Shown piece by piece: positions 35,749 to 44,262 of a DNA stretch of 64,000 nt. This stretch comes from Paenibacillus macerans. GTDB lineage: Bacteria; Bacillota; Bacilli; Paenibacillales; Paenibacillaceae. A model generated the notes under the pieces. It searched no databases. It had not been told where the DNA came from and saw only the letters and a list, made by a program, of their open reading frames with translations. The DNA lies in contig NZ_UGSI01000001.1 of assembly GCF_900454495.1 (NCBI RefSeq), positions 5,108,501 through 5,172,500 on the forward strand, in the 5' to 3' direction. Within the stretch, counting starts at the first letter, position 1. Each line of letters begins with the position of its first letter. Made by a program: the position numbers and the translations under genes.

Positions 35749-36582
35749 TTACCCGAATTTGGAAAAATAATTTCCAGGCTCCACGGAGATTTCCTTGCCT
35801 TTGGCATCCACCGCCCGGAGCGTCGCCAGCGACACATAATCGCGCAGAAGCCGCTGCTCGGAATCCACTTCCCCCGATTCCACCAACACGCCGACCCCCG
35901 CAACCTTCGCGTTGAATTCGTCCAGCAGGTCGACCATCCCTTGAATGGTGCCGCCGGCCTTCATGAAATCGTCAACGATCAGCACGCGCGAATGTTCTTT
36001 GAGCGCCCGGCGGGACAACGTCATCGTATGCAGGCTTTTGTGCGATCCGGACACGTAATTGATGCTTACGGCCGACCCCTCCGTAACCTGATGGTCTCTT
36101 CGCACCAGGACGACCGGCAGATTCAGCTCGGCGCCCGTAGCGTAAGCGAGCGGGATCCCTTTTGTTTCCACGGTCATGATGCAGTCGATCTCCAGATCGC
36201 CGAAGGCGGTGGCGAACAGTTTGCCCGCCTCATTCATCAAACCCGGCTGCCCGAGCAGGTCGGACATATACAAATAACCGCCCGGCAAAATGCGATCCGG
36301 CTGCGAGAGCTTGTCGCACAGCTCGCGGATAAAGACAAGCGCCTGCTCGCGGCCCACTCTCGGAACATATTTAACGCCGCCGGCGGCTCCGGCCAGCGTT
36401 AGCAAGTCGCCGATCCCCTCTTCTTCAAAAACCTCTTTAATAATGCCCAAATCCTCGCTAATGGACGATTTCGCGGCCCCGTACCGCTGGGCAAAGGTCG
36501 TCAGCGGGATCAGATGATGCGGCCGGGCCAACAAATAGTGGGTCATCTCCACTAAACGAGCGCTTCTTTTCAATTTTTTCAC
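35749..36582 (-). CDS. purR: Purine operon repressor PurR
   Basis: PurR represses purine synthesis genes and is released by PRPP. Residues about 1-75 form a winged helix (KRSARLVEMTHYLLARPHHL), and the rest is a phosphoribosyltransferase-like domain with the PRPP motif RVLIVDDFMKAGGTIQGM near residue 200. The 277-residue length fits. The start is GTG with GAGGGG upstream. It lies after ispE as in B. subtilis; yabJ is absent downstream. Confidence 0.96.
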   Translation of the reverse strand: MKKLKRSARLVEMTHYLLARPHHLIPLTTFAQRYGAAKSSISEDLGIIKEVFEEEGIGDLLTLAGAAGGVKYVPRVGREQALVFIRELCDKLSQPDRILPGGYLYMSDLLGQPGLMNEAGKLFATAFGDLEIDCIMTVETKGIPLAYATGAELNLPVVLVRRDHQVTEGSAVSINYVSGSHKSLHTMTLSRRALKEHSRVLIVDDFMKAGGTIQGMVDLLDEFNAKVAGVGVLVESGEVDSEQRLLRDYVSLATLRAVDAKGKEISVEPGNYFSKFG

Positions 36583-36712
36583 GAAGTACCCCTCGCTAAA
36601 ATCCGAATATTTTATTGAAACTATAACATTTTTGTACGGATTTGTCCAAGCTTGTTCTTCATTTTCATGTGGGGTGAGCCGCTTCGTGCTTAAGAACCAA
36701 AACGCTTTTCGT

Positions 36713-37576
36713 TCAGGTAAGAAGACGCACCGCGTAAACCTCTTTGCAAAACCCGCGCAGCCCGTTGTAAATCCGGGACACTTTCGCTTCTTTGGAGACG
36801 AGCCCGAACACCGTCGGACCGCTTCCCGACATCAGCACACCGTCAGCGCCCAGGCGCAGCATCGTCTCTTTCAAATGGGCGACCTCGGGATGCATGTGCA
36901 GCGTCACGCTCTCCAGAACGTTGCCCAGCTCCCGGCACACTCCCGGAAAAGACCGGCTCTCCAGGGCCGTCCGCATCCGTTCGGCCGAGGGATGCTTTTG
37001 GATCCGTTCGTTGCGATACCGTCCGTACACCTCGGCCGTAGATACGTTAATCGGCAGCTTTGCCAGAACGACCCAACATTGCGGCGGGTTCGGCAAAGGC
37101 GTCAGCACCTCGCCGCGTCCCGTGGCCAGCGCCGTCCCTCCCGTTACGCAAAAGGGCACGTCCGACCCCAGCTCCGCCCCGAGTTTCTTCAGCTCTTCCT
37201 CGGAGATGTTCAGTCCCCAAAGCCGGTTAAGTCCCCTCAGCGTCGCCGCCGCGTCGCTGCTTCCGCCGGCCAGACCGGCCGCGACCGGAATCTTCTTGTC
37301 GAGATGGATATACACCCCGCTGCGCACGTTGTACCGTTCCTTGATCAGCTTCGCGGCCTGAAAGGCCAGGTTCTTCTCATCAAGCGGAATATATCCGGCC
37401 TGGCTCGATATAATAATCGTATCCCGCGGGAGGGCGCTCATTTCCAACCGGTCGGCGAGATCAACCATCGTCATGATCATCTCGACTTCGTGGTAGCCGT
37501 CCGGACGTTTATGTATTACGTCGAGCATCAAGTTGATTTTTGCCGGCGCTTTCTCGTAAATTTTCAAGGCCCTCAC
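36713..37576 (-). CDS. ispE: 4-diphosphocytidyl-2-C-methyl-D-erythritol kinase
   Basis: IspE phosphorylates CDP-ME in the MEP route to isoprenoids. This GHMP kinase has the N-terminal KAPAKINLMLDV, the ATP loop PVAAGLAGGSSDAAATLRGL near residue 95, and the C-terminal LMSGSGPTVFGLV. The product is 287 residues from a GTG; a TTG nine bases downstream (start MKIYEKAPAK) matches the family N-terminus better and is an equal candidate. Confidence 0.95.
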   Translation of the reverse strand: MRALKIYEKAPAKINLMLDVIHKRPDGYHEVEMIMTMVDLADRLEMSALPRDTIIISSQAGYIPLDEKNLAFQAAKLIKERYNVRSGVYIHLDKKIPVAAGLAGGSSDAAATLRGLNRLWGLNISEEELKKLGAELGSDVPFCVTGGTALATGRGEVLTPLPNPPQCWVVLAKLPINVSTAEVYGRYRNERIQKHPSAERMRTALESRSFPGVCRELGNVLESVTLHMHPEVAHLKETMLRLGADGVLMSGSGPTVFGLVSKEAKVSRIYNGLRGFCKEVYAVRLLT

Positions 37577-37682
37577 CTACCTTCAGCAATCCTTACCGTT
37601 CCTTTATTTTAAAAAATACTCCGCAGTCCGTCTATGCGCGAAAGATCAACATTCATCTTACACTATCTTACTTCATCCGGGC

Positions 37683-37713
37683 AAAAAAACGAAGCTCCCC
37701 CAGGGAAGCTTCG
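37683..37713 (-). terminator. Intrinsic terminator after sspF
   Basis: On the minus strand the stem CGAAGCTTCCC/GGGAGCTTCG with a three-base loop is followed by TTTTTTTG. Confidence 0.9.
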
Positions 37714-37733
37714 TCCGCCAAATTTGTTAGCCG

Positions 37734-37916
37734 CTATTGCTGCTGCTTTGCCGCAGCCTGTTCGGCGAGCTGGATCGCCCGCTTTACCATATTTCCCGCA
37801 TCCTTCGCTTTGATGCCGCCCCAGCCTTCCTGCTTCACGGTATCGTAAAATCCCAGATCCTTGGCTAATTCGACCTTCAGGTCCTCCGACATTACGCTTC
37901 GTCTTCTGCGCGACAT
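37734..37916 (-). CDS. sspF: Small acid-soluble spore protein, SspF type
   Basis: SspF coats and protects spore DNA. The 60-residue product matches the SspF pattern: basic MSRRRRSVMSEDLKVELAKD, then LGFYDTVKQEGWGGIKAKDA and GNMVKRAIQLAEQ, with a Gln-rich end. AAGGAGG lies upstream of the ATG, and a sigma-G promoter match stands 40 bases upstream. The order veg-sspF-ispE is that of B. subtilis. Confidence 0.95.
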   Translation of the reverse strand: MSRRRRSVMSEDLKVELAKDLGFYDTVKQEGWGGIKAKDAGNMVKRAIQLAEQAAAKQQQ

Positions 37917-37955
37917 GGTCAGTCCTCCTTTGGGGTCTGGATATGGAACAATGGT

Positions 37956-37985
37956 TAGTATGCGTGGGCCCGCACCCGTTCATAC
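37956..37985 (-). promoter_or_regulatory. Sigma-G-type promoter of sspF
   Basis: On the minus strand GTATG is followed after 18 bases by CATACTA. This fits the forespore sigma-G consensus (GHATR, 17-18 bases, CATNNTA) and the expected expression class of an SASP gene. Confidence 0.75.
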
Positions 37986-38103
37986 GGTGACAGCGGCAAT
38001 CCTGTCCGCCCAAAAAAAGCCTGCCGCCCCGCGCCGGCTGATCCTTTCGAGTACAGCAGCTTCGCGTCAGCGCCTGATAAGCATCCGCCCTGCCCGGCAG
38101 CAG

Positions 38104-38136
38104 TAAAAAACGGCCCCGCCGATGGCGGAAGCCGTT
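38104..38136 (-). terminator. Intrinsic terminator after veg
   Basis: On the minus strand the stem AACGGCTTCCGCC/GGCGGGGCCGTT with a three-base loop ends in TTTTTTAC. Confidence 0.88.
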
Positions 38137-38158
38137 TGCTTGTAATTCATCATGATGT

Positions 38159-38434
38159 TCACGGTTTAATATACGAAATCCGCACCTCGTTGTTGTCGTC
38201 GCAAATCATGACCTCAACGGATTCGGTTAGTATATCGGCATAACTGTAAGACACACGCTTAAATGTCTGATGCTCCTGGTCCAGCTTCACGATAAAGACC
38301 GAAGGATAGGTTTCCTCCAATACTCCGGTGCGTTCGATGGTCTTTCGGCGACCTCCGTTTGCCCGAAGCATAATTTTTTGTCCAACGTGGGCGTCGAGAC
38401 TATGCTTGATTTCCGACAGCGCATTTTTAGCCAT
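38159..38434 (-). CDS. veg: Veg protein
   Basis: Veg is a small, highly expressed protein that stimulates biofilm genes in B. subtilis by interfering with SinR, and it is also linked to germination. The 91-residue product (MAKNALSEIKHSLDAHVGQK, then GRRKTIERTGVLEETYPSVF) matches the family in full. The promoter is a perfect consensus, which fits abundant expression. The ribosome binding site is GAAGGTGG. Confidence 0.95.
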   Translation of the reverse strand: MAKNALSEIKHSLDAHVGQKIMLRANGGRRKTIERTGVLEETYPSVFIVKLDQEHQTFKRVSYSYADILTESVEVMICDDNNEVRISYIKP

Positions 38435-38462
38435 TACCTGTGACCACCTTCTTTCTTAAACC

Positions 38463-38491
38463 ATTATACAGGAAAGGAGAATCTTTGTCAA
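38463..38491 (-). promoter_or_regulatory. Consensus sigma-A promoter of veg
   Basis: TTGACA and TATAAT match the consensus in all 12 positions with exactly 17 bases between them. B. subtilis Pveg is likewise among the strongest constitutive promoters. Confidence 0.92.
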
Positions 38492-38607
38492 ATCAAAATA
38501 AATAATTATATCAGCATGGAAAAACTAATGTCAATGAATTTTTTTCGACATGACCTGACGCGGCCTTCCCGAACAAATAAAGCTGCCGGAATGAGCGACC
38601 GCCGGCC

Positions 38608-38815
38608 TATATAATAACGGCATTTTATGTACTTATGTCCGGAGATCGGAGCATGTTCATCCTCATTAGCGGCATTTCATGTACTTATTTTCCTATGAAT
38701 GCCCCAGAACATTGGTATTACCTAGGGGAGGAGGAAAATAACCACATAAATGTCCTCTATTTCACTCGAATAAACGATATCGCTGAGATAAAGACATTTT
38801 TTGTCCTTATTTTTG
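38608..38815. repeat. Family-2-like intergenic repeat, diverged copy
   Basis: It carries ATAACGGCATTTTATGTACT, AGCGGCATTTCATGTACTTA, AACCACATAAATGTCCTCTA and GACATTTTTTGTCCTTATTT. The phrases repeat within the element and echo those at 55050-55265. No gene is visible between veg and yabG. Confidence 0.55.
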
Positions 38816-38954
38816 ACGCAACCTAAAAATCGGTACCAAAGACGGGCGGCCATGGAAACGGGGGCTAGGCTTACCCTGCGGCTTGCTAAGGGACCAGAGC
38901 GCCCTTATTGTCTGAAAACGGCCAAAATTATGTTTGGAATATCCTATTTTTGCA

Positions 38955-38999
38955 TAAAAAAACCGGAAGCCCCAAGGAAAAACTTGGAACTTCCGGTTA
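38955..38999 (-). terminator. Intrinsic terminator after yabG
   Basis: On the minus strand a long stem (AACCGGAAGTTCCAAG with CTTGGGGCTTCCGGTT) is followed by TTTTTTTATG. Confidence 0.9.
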
Positions 39000-39007
39000 G
39001 CATGCTC

Positions 39008-39913
39008 TCACATGGAAGGCACAACTTTAAGCGTGGACAAATCCTTCAGCCTGGGCAGGCCGATCCGGTAGCTGCCGCGCGTTTCGATCCCTCCGACGCC
39101 TTGCGTGCCGCTGATCGTATGGTTCAGGACATCCGTAATTTGAATCGTATCGCGTATGGACGTCAGTGAGGCCTTGGCGGCGATATACACCGGGTCCAGG
39201 GCGTGGATCAGCACGCGGCCCGGGGAACTGGCGAAATTGGCCCCCGCCTGCAATAACGCCTCAAAATGCGACTGGCAGGCGCCGGCCACGATCGTCAACG
39301 AATCGAAATTGCGTTCGTATTGTCTGGCCGTCTGAATGGCCTCCACGAAATGCTTGGAATTTTTATAGCTGGTCAAATTGTACAGATCGCCGGTAGGCCG
39401 ATGCTTCAAAACGCCGTCATGACCGGTCAGCACCACGATATCCGGGCGGACCGTCGGCAGCAGACGGTACAGCGCGCTGGCCATCTGCGACTCCGTAACA
39501 TAGAAGCCTTGTGCGGGCACCCGCAGCTTTTCGTACAAGCTCAGGCTTTTTTGCAAATATCTTTGATCCCCGTCCAGATGAAGCACTTTGCCCGGCACTT
39601 CAAAATACGCCGGCTCCCCCATCGGGTACCATTCCCCGCCGATGGTCATCCGGTTCCGCTCGGCCAGCTGCTTCCGGTCCAGGGTCAACCGCTTCAGCGA
39701 CTCCGTCGCCTTGATGCGCGCGCGCTGCGTCGTTTCTCCGGGGGTGTCCCGGTCTATACGGATCAAATCGCTTAAAGGCGCATCCGCCAGCAGCCGGAAT
39801 TCCGTTCCCTTGATGACCGCTTCGCTCCGCACGATGCTTGCTACCCGGAACGTAACATCCCCGCCGTAAGATTTGCGGACGACCAAGTCTCCCAAATTCG
39901 TCAAGTCAATCAC
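39008..39913 (-). CDS. yabG: Sporulation-specific peptidase YabG
   Basis: YabG is the mother-cell cysteine peptidase that trims spore coat proteins such as SpoIVA and SafA during assembly. The roughly 300-residue product has the family regions GDLVVRKSYGGDVTFRVASI, DIVVLTGHDGVLKHR, SLTIVAGACQSHFEALLQAG and the Cys in GACQSHFE as the likely catalytic residue. The GTG start overlaps its own ribosome binding site; a TTG 9 bases downstream (LTNLGDLV) is equally possible. It lies between ksgA and veg as in B. subtilis. Confidence 0.93.
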   Translation of the reverse strand: MIDLTNLGDLVVRKSYGGDVTFRVASIVRSEAVIKGTEFRLLADAPLSDLIRIDRDTPGETTQRARIKATESLKRLTLDRKQLAERNRMTIGGEWYPMGEPAYFEVPGKVLHLDGDQRYLQKSLSLYEKLRVPAQGFYVTESQMASALYRLLPTVRPDIVVLTGHDGVLKHRPTGDLYNLTSYKNSKHFVEAIQTARQYERNFDSLTIVAGACQSHFEALLQAGANFASSPGRVLIHALDPVYIAAKASLTSIRDTIQITDVLNHTISGTQGVGGIETRGSYRIGLPRLKDLSTLKVVPSM

Positions 39914-39966
39914 CTCTATCCCATGGTATGGGCAAATGGAGGGATTGGTTACTGCGGCGGGCCCCG

Positions 39967-40857
39967 TTACGGCCGCTTTAATCCTGCCTGCAGCAAGGTG
40001 TTGCTCAGCCCCGCGAACTCCGCCAAATCGAGCGTTTCGGCGCGGCGCGACGGGACGATTTCGGCCGCCTCCAGCAGCCGCTCCAGCCGTTCCCGGCCTT
40101 CGCCCGGGAAAAACCGGCTTTTCAGATTGTTGGAAATCGTCTTGCGCCGCTGGGCGAAGGCGGCCTGCACCACCTCGAAGAAAAACGCCTCATCGTCCAC
40201 CGCCACCGGCGGCTCTTTGCGTACCGACAGGCGGATGACGGCGGATTCCACATTCGGCTGCGGAATGAACACGCTGTGCGGCACCGTAAAGACCAGCTCC
40301 GGCTCGCTGTAGTACTGAACCGCGATGCTGAGGCTGCCGTAGTCTTTGCCGCCCGGCGAGGCCGCCATGCGCTCCGCCACTTCCTTCTGGATCATCACGA
40401 CGATATGCTCCAGCGGCAGCTTCTCCTCGAGCAGCTTCATCAGGATCGGCGTCGTCACGTAATACGGCAGATTGGCGACGACGCTAACGCCGCTGACGCC
40501 GGAAAATTCGGCGGCAAACAGCGCCTTAAGGTCCAGCTTCAGCACGTCGCCGTGAATGACGCGAACGTGCGGATACGGCTCCAGCACCTCCTGCAGGATC
40601 GGCAGCAGGCGCTGGTCGATTTCCACGGCCGCGACCTTGCCCGCTTCCTGCGCCAGCTTCTCTGTCAGCGCGCCGATCCCCGGACCGATTTCGAGCGCCC
40701 CTTTAGTGGCGTCGAGACCGGCGGCGGCGACGATTTTGCCAAGGATGTTCTGATCGATCAAAAAGTTCTGTCCCAAGCTTTTCTTAAACGAAAATCCGTA
40801 CCGCTGTATGATCTCCTTCGTCCGCCGCGGCGTGGACACGTCTTCCCTTATGCTCAT
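39967..40857 (-). CDS. ksgA: 16S rRNA (adenine1518/1519-N6)-dimethyltransferase
   Basis: KsgA (RsmA) dimethylates two adjacent adenines near the 3' end of 16S rRNA. The SAM motif EIGPGIGALTEKLA is near residue 57, the family start KSLGQNFLIDQNIL near residue 28, and the catalytic motif NLPYYVTTPIL near residue 129. Length 296 is usual. The ATG overlaps the rnmV stop (ATGA), so the two are coupled. Confidence 0.97.
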   Translation of the reverse strand: MSIREDVSTPRRTKEIIQRYGFSFKKSLGQNFLIDQNILGKIVAAAGLDATKGALEIGPGIGALTEKLAQEAGKVAAVEIDQRLLPILQEVLEPYPHVRVIHGDVLKLDLKALFAAEFSGVSGVSVVANLPYYVTTPILMKLLEEKLPLEHIVVMIQKEVAERMAASPGGKDYGSLSIAVQYYSEPELVFTVPHSVFIPQPNVESAVIRLSVRKEPPVAVDDEAFFFEVVQAAFAQRRKTISNNLKSRFFPGEGRERLERLLEAAEIVPSRRAETLDLAEFAGLSNTLLQAGLKRP

Positions 40858-41408
40858 GGCCTCTGTACCCCTTCATTCTCCAACTTGGCGAGCGCATCCG
40901 CAAACTCCTCGCGGCTGATCCGGAACACCGTCAAACGCTTGTACAGCTGTTTGCCGTTGCAGTATCCGATCCCGAGCAGTTCCCCCAGCACCTTGCGCCG
41001 GGCCGCCGCCTCCGGATGCACGATCAGCCCCGCCGTCATCAAGTCTTCCCAATCGATCTGGCCCTCTACTCCCGGCGCCTCGCTGCGCACGCGCGACAAA
41101 GCCTCGCGGATCGCTTCCGGGGAGGCGTTTTCGATCCCGATATCGCCCCGCTTCGTCGCATCCGCTTCCCGCAGAAACGCATGCTTGCAGCCGGGCACCC
41201 GGTTGGCGATGATCTTACGGATCCGTTCCCCGGCATGGTCGGGATCGGTAAAAATGATTACTCCGCGCCGCTCCTGCGCCAGGGCGATTTTCCGCAGCGT
41301 CGTCTCATTGATCGCGGAGCCGCCAGTTTCGATCGTATCCGCCTCCACGGCCCGCTTGACAGCCACGGTGTCATCCCGGCCCTCCACCACAATGACCTCT
41401 TTGATCAT
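40854..41408 (-). CDS. rnmV: Ribonuclease M5
   Basis: RNase M5 trims precursor 5S rRNA to its mature ends. The 184-residue product is a Toprim-domain protein: EVIVVEGRDD at residues 3-12 and FTDPDHAGERIR in the middle, with GCKHAFLREADATKRGDIGIE. The ATG giving MIKEVIVVEG fits the family; the open frame upstream runs through the terminator of the preceding gene. Coupled to ksgA. Confidence 0.95.
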   Translation of the reverse strand: MIKEVIVVEGRDDTVAVKRAVEADTIETGGSAINETTLRKIALAQERRGVIIFTDPDHAGERIRKIIANRVPGCKHAFLREADATKRGDIGIENASPEAIREALSRVRSEAPGVEGQIDWEDLMTAGLIVHPEAAARRKVLGELLGIGYCNGKQLYKRLTVFRISREEFADALAKLENEGVQRP

Positions 41409-41433
41409 GTGTCTTCTTCCCTTCCGTTTACAA

Positions 41434-41463
41434 CAAAAAGAAGAGGAACGTATCCTCTTCTTA
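41434..41463 (-). terminator. Intrinsic terminator after the yabE-like gene
   Basis: On the minus strand AAGAAGAGGA/TCCTCTTCTT closes a short loop and ends in TTTTTG. It lies before rnmV. Confidence 0.85.
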
Positions 41464-41491
41464 TCCAAGTGTCTTATTCATCATCATAATA

Positions 41492-41545
41492 GAGGTTGTT
41501 CAAAAAGTCATCTTTTTATCACGAAGAAGGCCTTTTGAACACGCT
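41492..41545. repeat. Family-3 element, internally deleted derivative
   Basis: GAGGTTGTTCAAAAAGTCAT at the left and CCTTTTGAACACGC at the right are the element's two ends joined after loss of the middle. It lies between the yabE-like gene and its terminator. Confidence 0.65.
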
Positions 41546-41586
41546 CAAAGTATCTCGTTCCCCGGATAAAGCGATAGCGGGGCCAA

Positions 41587-42723
41587 TTAATTCAATTCCG
41601 GTTTTGTCGGACCGATCACGTAAACCGTGCGGCCCTTCTTGCGGCCAAAATTATTAGCCGCCTTTAAGCTGTCGTAATACACGTCGATCTTGTGGCCCTC
41701 AATCGCTCCGCCGGTATCCTCCGCTTTCCGGAAGCCGATGCCTTCGATATAGACCCACCAGCCCAGCGGCACAACATCATTGTCCACGGCGATCGTTCGC
41801 CCCTCGGTAACGCGGGTGCCGGAGGCCGTGCGCGTTCCAATACCGTCCTCCTCGGAGGAATAAGCGGTGAGCGTGACGTTTTTAAGTATTTTTTTATATT
41901 TGAATGAGACTCCGCCTTTTGTTGTCAATCCGCTGACGCTGACCCCGTCCGAGCTGCGGGTCATGCTGGCGGACAACACCGCGGTCGGCTGCTTGGTGCC
42001 GACGGCAATGACCTTCGGCTGCGCGGTTTTGGATACCTCTTTGCCGAGCCATCGCTTCGTCACGAATTTGCCGTCCTCGTAAGTTTTCTCCACGGTGTGG
42101 ACAACCAACCCTTTTCTGCCTTGCTGAACGACCTTGGTTTCACCTTTCGGCAAACTTTCATCGGCCGTTTTGACAACGGTAAACGGTACGGCTTCTTCTT
42201 GCTTGACGGTGTGTTTATTAACGCGAACAATTTTGATGTTCATGTTAGTGGAAATTTTGCTGTCCAAAGCGGGCGTTACTTTATCGTCCTGCTTCAGGGT
42301 GACGCCCAGTTCGGAAATGGCGCCTCTTACGGTGTTTTTTGTCGTAAAGTCAACTTTGGCCGTTCCATCCACGATGACTTTCACCGGAACCGCCCGTTCG
42401 ATCACGATCCGGTCTCCGTCCGAAAGCAGGCTCTCGAGCGGACGCGATACGGTGTCTTGCGGCGCAAGCTTAACGGATTGTTCCTCCAGCAGGTGCGCCA
42501 CCTTCGATTCCGTCGTTTCCACCGACCGAACCTTTCCATCGATGACCAGAGATACTTGTTTACGCTCCTGACCAAACGCCCCAATCAGGATGATGATGAT
42601 TACTGCGATGCTCAGTACGCCGACAAGCGTAATCTGACGAAAATTCTCATGCTTCCATCGCAATGCGTAAGACATGCTGGATGAGCGTGATTCATGGGTC
42701 TCCCCGTTTCGGAAAATGCCCAT
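41587..42723 (-). CDS. yabE: YabE/RpfB-like secreted wall protein with G5 and 3D domains
   Basis: The 378-residue protein has a membrane anchor or uncleaved signal (residues about 32-50, LVGVLSIAVIIIILIGAF), then two DUF348 ubiquitin-like repeats (VSLVIDGKVRSVETTESKVA and VKVIVDGTAKVDFTTKNTVR), a G5 domain (residues about 165-245) and a C-terminal 3D domain with LTAYSSEEDGIGTRTASGTR and the Asp-rich DVYYDS. The 3D domain is the lytic transglycosylase fold of MltA/YocH type. It probably remodels peptidoglycan. A c-di-AMP riboswitch with attenuator precedes it, and AAGGAGG lies before the ATG. Confidence 0.93.
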   Translation of the reverse strand: MGIFRNGETHESRSSSMSYALRWKHENFRQITLVGVLSIAVIIIILIGAFGQERKQVSLVIDGKVRSVETTESKVAHLLEEQSVKLAPQDTVSRPLESLLSDGDRIVIERAVPVKVIVDGTAKVDFTTKNTVRGAISELGVTLKQDDKVTPALDSKISTNMNIKIVRVNKHTVKQEEAVPFTVVKTADESLPKGETKVVQQGRKGLVVHTVEKTYEDGKFVTKRWLGKEVSKTAQPKVIAVGTKQPTAVLSASMTRSSDGVSVSGLTTKGGVSFKYKKILKNVTLTAYSSEEDGIGTRTASGTRVTEGRTIAVDNDVVPLGWWVYIEGIGFRKAEDTGGAIEGHKIDVYYDSLKAANNFGRKKGRTVYVIGPTKPELN

Positions 42724-42812
42724 TTCTTCCGTCCTCCTTCATAGTCCCGCCGTAAGGTCGATGCATGATACGGTTGACGCGACTACAGTTCTTGTTTACG
42801 AAACGCGCTTTA

Positions 42813-42870
42813 GAGGTTGTTCAAAAGTCATCTTTTGATCACGAAGCAGACCACCCTGACTTTTGAACTC
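42813..42870. repeat. Family-3 element, internally deleted derivative
   Basis: GAGGTTGTTCAAAAGTCATC and CTGACTTTTGAACTC are inverted ends enclosing only about 25 bases. It lies in the mRNA leader of the yabE-like gene, downstream of the riboswitch terminator, and would form a hairpin there. Confidence 0.65.
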
Positions 42871-42969
42871 AAATATAAACAAAGCCGCGCATTTCGCACC
42901 CTGCCCCAGTCTTTATCGGCATTTGTCACCTCCTGTTTATCAACAGTATGACGACCCTATTACTTTTAT

Positions 42970-43022
42970 TCAAAACAAAAGAAGCCCAAAGAAAGAGTTA
43001 GAGGAACTCCCTTCGTGGCTTC
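42970..43022 (-). terminator. Attenuator terminator downstream of the c-di-AMP riboswitch
   Basis: On the minus strand GAAGCC...GAAGGGAGTT pairs with AACTCTTTCTTTGGGCTTC (some G-U pairs) and ends in TTTTGTTTTG. It is about 30 bases after the aptamer and 250 bases before the gene. Confidence 0.8.
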
Positions 43023-43049
43023 CTGATTGTCTAGGTGTAATAGGCTGCA

Positions 43050-43262
43050 CGAGTTACCTCTCTTGGTACGCTTACGAGGTTAGCTGTCGGGTTCGGACGA
43101 AAGAGAGCCGCCCTTTCTCAGTTCGTTCGCTCATGGCGCAACGACCTCGAATTCACCCCTAAGACCCTGAAAAGGAATCATTTGCAAACCTGGCCGGCAT
43201 CAGCCGATCCATGTTTGCGCCGGTTCCCCCGTTCTCCATGCGGAGACTCAGCGAGACTGGTT
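43050..43262 (-). promoter_or_regulatory. Cyclic-di-AMP riboswitch (ydaO-yuaA type)
   Basis: On the minus strand the aptamer hallmarks appear in order: GCTGAGTCTCCGCATGGAG, then ACGGGGGAACC, GGGGTGAATTC, CCGAACCCGACAGCTAACCT and CGTAAGCG...GAGAGG. This agrees with the ydaO motif, which in Bacillales and actinobacteria controls wall hydrolase and ion transport genes and usually switches expression off when c-di-AMP is high. A terminator follows. The stems are inferred by eye. Confidence 0.88.
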
Positions 43263-43326
43263 CACGGAACCAAGTTATCGAACGGCTCGTCAAGCTGAAA
43301 AATGAGCCGCAGCGATTACTGAAAAA

Positions 43327-43356
43327 ATTCTATCCTGTTTGGATGCATGTTGTAAA
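43327..43356 (-). promoter_or_regulatory. Candidate sigma-A promoter of the riboswitch-controlled transcript
   Basis: On the minus strand TTTACA is followed after 18 bases by TAGAAT. A start near 43320 would put about 60 bases before the aptamer and give a leader of about 600 bases. Confidence 0.6.
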
Positions 43357-43457
43357 GAACCAATCAACCACGTTTTTTTAAAAAAATGGTTAAAAAAATG
43401 TAATAAACATGCTGTTTTGAGTTAAAAAGCATTAATCTTTCGTTTATCCTCATTTTT

Positions 43458-44246
43458 TCAGCGGTTTTTCTCCGTTATGCTTGGTATTCCAAATCGTTCC
43501 AGTGCATTTCGGGTGGTAATTTCGGCGATTTCCTCAAAAGAGACCCCCTTCAGCTCGGCCGCCATTTCGGCTACCAAACGCACGTGGGCCGACTCGTTCC
43601 GCTTCCCACGAAATGGATGGGGAGTTAAATAAGGGGAATCGGTTTCGATCAGCAAACGGTCCAGCGGCGTTTTGGCCAGGACCTCTTTGGGCTGCTTTGC
43701 ATTTTTGAACGTAATCGGCCCGCCAAACGATAAATGAAATCCCAGATTTAGACACAATTTAGCAATTTCCCAGCTGCCGGAGAAGGAGTGCATCACCCCT
43801 CCGACTTCATTCGCCTTTTCCTCGCGCAAAATCCGCACGACATCCTCATGTGCGTCGCGGTTATGAATGGAGATCGGCATCCCCAGACTGCGGGCCAACC
43901 CGATCTGCTTACGGAACACCTCGTGCTGCACGTCTTTGGGCGACGTGTCCCAAAAATAATCAAGGCCGATTTCGCCGATAGCCACCACTTTTTCGTGCTT
44001 GCAAAGCTCGGCGACCCAATCCAAATCGCCTTCCTTCATCGTGATCGCATCCTGCGGGTGCCAGCCGACGGCGGCGTAAATGAAATCATACGTTTCCGCC
44101 AGCTTCATCGTCGACGGAATCGTTTCGCGGTTAAAGCCGATGTTGATCATGCGCGTAACCCCCTGCTCTATCGCGCGCTGAATCACTTCCTCCCGATCCT
44201 CGTCGAACTGCGGGGCGTCCAAATGCGTATGTGTGTCGAATAACAT
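43458..44246 (-). CDS. tatD: TatD family metal-dependent deoxyribonuclease (YabD)
   Basis: The 262-residue product is a TIM-barrel amidohydrolase-type nuclease. The metal ligands are visible: FDTHTHLDAPQFDEDRE (HxH near residue 6), a Glu in IGEIGLDYFWD, and His in ISIHNRDAHEDV and GVMHSFSGS, plus Asp in LIETDSPYL. The start MLFDTHTHLD is the family start; the open frame upstream belongs to the end of the HD gene in another frame. AGGAGG is 12 bases away, a little far. It follows the HD gene by 16 bases. Confidence 0.93.
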   Translation of the reverse strand: MLFDTHTHLDAPQFDEDREEVIQRAIEQGVTRMINIGFNRETIPSTMKLAETYDFIYAAVGWHPQDAITMKEGDLDWVAELCKHEKVVAIGEIGLDYFWDTSPKDVQHEVFRKQIGLARSLGMPISIHNRDAHEDVVRILREEKANEVGGVMHSFSGSWEIAKLCLNLGFHLSFGGPITFKNAKQPKEVLAKTPLDRLLIETDSPYLTPHPFRGKRNESAHVRLVAEMAAELKGVSFEEIAEITTRNALERFGIPSITEKNR

Positions 44247-44262
44247 GGTCGTATCGTTCCTC

